From assembly GCF_009363095.1 (NCBI RefSeq), contig NZ_CP045295.1, positions 4,415,001 to 4,479,000 on the forward strand: DNA of 64,000 bases, in the 5' to 3' direction. Source of the DNA: Paenibacillus cellulositrophicus (GTDB taxonomy: Bacteria; Bacillota; Bacilli; Paenibacillales; Paenibacillaceae). Below are positions 61,879 through 64,000 of this stretch, piece by piece. The notes below the pieces were generated by a model, which saw only the letters and a program-made list of their open reading frames with translations, did not search any database and was not told the DNA's origin. Within the stretch, counting starts at the first letter, position 1. Every line of letters begins with the position of its first letter. The position numbers and the translations under genes are program-made.

Positions 61879-62778
61879 ATGGGGCAACCAACCATTTCGA
61901 TTATCAGCGTACCGTTCGGTTACGGGGCGGGAAGGCCGGGAAGCGAGCAAGGGCCGGACAGCATCCTGAAGTTCGGTCTGGTCAAAAAGCTGGAGCAGCT
62001 CAGCTACGATGTGGACGCCGGGCGGAGGATCCAGCTGCCCTCCAGCCTGACGCCCTATCCCACCACGCGTATGAAGCATGTGGACCAGGTCATGGCAGTC
62101 TGCTCACAGCTGGCGCGGGAGGCGGCGTCGGCGGCGTCAGCCGGCAGCATTCCCCTCATGCTTGGGGGGGACCACAGCATCGCCATGGGCTCGCTGGCCG
62201 GGCTCAGCCGGCATTACCCGAACATGGGCGTCATCTGGGTGGATGCCCATTCGGACCTGAACACCGAGATCACTAGCCCATCCGGAAACATGCACGGCAT
62301 TCCCCTGGCAGCCGCTCTCGGCTTAACGCAGCTGAAGCTGACGCAGATCCTGCCCGGCGCCGTTCAACTGAAGCCGGAAAACTGCGTCATCATCGGTGCC
62401 CGTGATCTGGACCGGGATGAGAAGACGCTCATTCGCTCGCGGGGCATCACCTGCTTCACGATGTACGAGATCGACCGGCTGGGCATCGAGCATGTCGTGC
62501 AGGAGGCGCTGCGGATCGCCGGGACCGGCACGGACGGCCTGCACGTCAGCTTCGACATCGACAGCGTCGATCCGTTTGAGGCGCCCGGAACGGGCACGCC
62601 GGTCCGCGGCGGGCTCAGCTACCGCGAAGCCCACTTGGTTATGGAGCTGATGAGCGAATCCGGCCTCATCACGTCCGCGGATATGGTGGAGGTCAATCCC
62701 AGCCTTGACCGGAACAACCAGACCTCGAAGCTGGCGGTGGAGCTGCTCAGCTCCTTGTTCGGCAGCCGGATTTTGTAG
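61879..62778 (+). CDS. rocF: Arginase
   Basis: This 299-residue manganese enzyme hydrolyses arginine to ornithine and urea. All metal motifs are intact: GGDHS (His99), DAHSD (Asp122, His124, Asp126) and SFDIDSVDP (Asp226, Asp228). It starts 7 nt after the rocD stop with GGAGGG upstream. It supplies ornithine to RocD. No urease genes are in the window. Confidence 0.95.
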   Translation: MGQPTISIISVPFGYGAGRPGSEQGPDSILKFGLVKKLEQLSYDVDAGRRIQLPSSLTPYPTTRMKHVDQVMAVCSQLAREAASAASAGSIPLMLGGDHSIAMGSLAGLSRHYPNMGVIWVDAHSDLNTEITSPSGNMHGIPLAAALGLTQLKLTQILPGAVQLKPENCVIIGARDLDRDEKTLIRSRGITCFTMYEIDRLGIEHVVQEALRIAGTGTDGLHVSFDIDSVDPFEAPGTGTPVRGGLSYREAHLVMELMSESGLITSADMVEVNPSLDRNNQTSKLAVELLSSLFGSRIL

Positions 62779-62796
62779 GCGAAAGGAGGCGTCTCC

Positions 62797-63711
62797 TTGG
62801 AGAAAGCCATGAAGTCTTTGTTTTTGACGCTGGCCAAAAACCGGGCGGCGAACCGCTGGGCCAAACGGTACGGACTCCGGCTCGGGGCCAGGCGCTTCGT
62901 TGCGGGCGAGTCGATCGAGCATGCGATTGACGCTGTCCGCAAGCTGAACGCCAGCGGGCGGATGGCCACCCTCGATTACCTGGGGGAGTTCACGAGCAGC
63001 GAAGAGGAAGTGCGCGAGACGGCCGACATGTGTCTCAAGACGCTGGATGCGATCCACCGGTCCAAGGTGCAGGCCAACCTGTCGCTCAAGCTGACGTCGC
63101 TCGGACTGGATCTGAGCCCGGACCTGTGCTTTGAGCTGATGCGGAGAATTTTGGCCAGGGCGCAGAGCTACCGACTGTTCGTGCGCATCGACATGGAGGA
63201 CCATGCCCACTGCCAGCCGGCGATCGACATGCTGAAAAAGCTGCGGGGCGGGTATGACAATGTGGGGATCGTCATCCAGTCGTATTTGTACCGGTCGGAG
63301 GAGGATGTGAAGGAACTGGGAGCTCAAGGAGTCAATCTACGCCTGGTGAAAGGGGCGTACAAGGAGCCCGCAAGCGTCGCGTATCCCCGGAAGGAAGACG
63401 TGGACGACAATTTGATTCGCCTGATCAAGATGCACCTGAAGTCCGGCAGCTACACGGCGATCGCCAGCCATGACGAGCGGATCCTCAGCGAGGCTAAACG
63501 ATTCATCGAGGAGGAGGGGATTCCGCGCTCCCGCTTTGAGTTTCAGATGCTGTACGGCATCTGCGAGGAACTGCAGCTGAAGCTTGTCGAGGAGGGCTAC
63601 CGGTTCCGGGTATACGTCCCGTTCGGCGTGGACTGGTTCGGGTATTTCATGCGCAGGCTGGCGGAACGGCCGGCCAATGTCTGGTTTGTGCTCAAAAATA
63701 CTTTTAAGTAA
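62797..63711 (+). CDS. Proline dehydrogenase
   Basis: This 304-residue flavoenzyme oxidises proline to 1-pyrroline-5-carboxylate. It is the short single-function form (PutB/FadM-like) with TIM-barrel motifs LSLKLTSLGLD, RLVKGAYKEP and YVPFGVDWFGYFMRRLAERP. The start is TTG at 62797, with GAAAGGAGG 8 nt upstream; the next ATG at 62809 is too far from it. It feeds P5C to the next gene, so proline and arginine breakdown converge in one operon. Confidence 0.93.
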   Translation: MEKAMKSLFLTLAKNRAANRWAKRYGLRLGARRFVAGESIEHAIDAVRKLNASGRMATLDYLGEFTSSEEEVRETADMCLKTLDAIHRSKVQANLSLKLTSLGLDLSPDLCFELMRRILARAQSYRLFVRIDMEDHAHCQPAIDMLKKLRGGYDNVGIVIQSYLYRSEEDVKELGAQGVNLRLVKGAYKEPASVAYPRKEDVDDNLIRLIKMHLKSGSYTAIASHDERILSEAKRFIEEEGIPRSRFEFQMLYGICEELQLKLVEEGYRFRVYVPFGVDWFGYFMRRLAERPANVWFVLKNTFK

Positions 63712-63729
63712 AAAGGGAGTGAGGTAGCC

Positions 63730-64000
63730 ATGAACTCGTTTGCCTTGAGCGCCGCATTTCAAAATGAACCCTTCACCGATTTTAACCAGCCGGAGCACCG
63801 CGAAGCATTTCTGAAAGCTTTGGCCGCCGTGAAAGGGCAGCTGGGACATCGTTATCCTGTCGTGATCGGCGGAAAAGAGGTATACACGGAGCGGGAGCTG
63901 GTCTCGCGGAACCCAGGCTATGTGCGGGAGGTGGTCGGCCGGATGAGCCAGGCCGGTACCGATCTTGCGGAGCAGGCGATGCAGCAGGCGCAAAAGTCTT
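63730..64000 (+). CDS. rocA: 1-pyrroline-5-carboxylate dehydrogenase, N-terminal part (cut by window end)
   Basis: The first 90 codons are present. The sequence EPFTDFNQPEHREAFLKAL and later VVIGGKEVYTERELVSRNPG match the start of RocA-type P5C dehydrogenases, which oxidise glutamate semialdehyde to glutamate with NAD. AAGGGAGTGAGG precedes the ATG. The catalytic part lies beyond the window. Confidence 0.92.
   Translation, partial: MNSFALSAAFQNEPFTDFNQPEHREAFLKALAAVKGQLGHRYPVVIGGKEVYTERELVSRNPGYVREVVGRMSQAGTDLAEQAMQQAQKS

Overview
The window looks like chromosomal DNA of a Paenibacillus-type member of the Bacillales. It opens inside a 23S rRNA gene, followed by 5S and eleven tRNA genes. It then carries a phosphoenolpyruvate carboxylase gene and the conserved block sigW-rsiW-cdaA-cdaR-glmM-[glmS ribozyme]-glmS. 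Gene starts mostly have strong purine-rich Shine-Dalgarno sites with ATG, GTG or TTG. Base composition is moderate overall, but visibly AT-rich around 15.2-17.5 kb and very GC-rich in the SNF2 gene near 48 kb.

Layout. 1-3.5 kb: rRNA/tRNA cluster ending in a terminator. 4.3-14.8 kb: ppc, then the envelope-stress sigma factor with its anti-sigma factor, the c-di-AMP cyclase CdaA with regulator CdaR, GlmM, and GlmS under a self-cleaving glmS ribozyme with a well-placed SigA-type promoter. 14.8-15.7 kb: no protein gene, but two strong terminators and a possible small RNA. 15.7-22.9 kb: two overlapping LysR regulators, then an extracellular solute-binding lipoprotein with a YesM/YesN-type two-component pair but no permease genes. 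22.9-32.1 kb: a stress/detoxification stretch: alpha/beta hydrolase, YcaC-type hydrolase, XapX protein, amidohydrolase, MFS pump, a mini haem-copper-oxidase-like membrane protein, a ring-cleaving dioxygenase, catalase and a CuA-domain lipoprotein. 32.1-45.4 kb: three MFS transporters (two paired divergently with an HxlR and a MarR regulator), a YdjG/YdjI-like zinc-ribbon/SPFH pair with a SigW-type promoter, a secreted tyrosine phosphatase, a VOC protein with an ABC exporter, a CPBP protease and a DUF1992 protein. 45.4-50.3 kb: an overlapping SWIM zinc-finger/SNF2 helicase pair. 50.5-60.5 kb: EamA exporter with divergent MocR regulator, an ATPase, a LysR/tautomerase/SDR unit, a helically phased DnaA-box cluster, and small metabolic or hypothetical genes. 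60.6-64 kb: an arginine/ornithine/proline degradation operon (rocD, rocF, proline dehydrogenase, rocA cut by the window end).

Links between genes. The SigW-type promoter upstream of the SPFH/zinc-ribbon pair ties it to the sigma factor encoded 29 kb away; a second, perfect SigW-type site lies between sigW and rsiW. CdaA, CdaR and GlmM are known to interact, joining c-di-AMP synthesis to cell-wall amino-sugar supply, which the glmS ribozyme controls by feedback. No CRISPR array, prophage or complete insertion sequence was seen. The most unusual signals are the DnaA-box cluster at 56.2 kb, the SigW-type promoters, the CuA lipoprotein and mini-oxidase proteins, the inter-lobe insert in the SNF2 protein, and the candidate small RNA at 15.1 kb.
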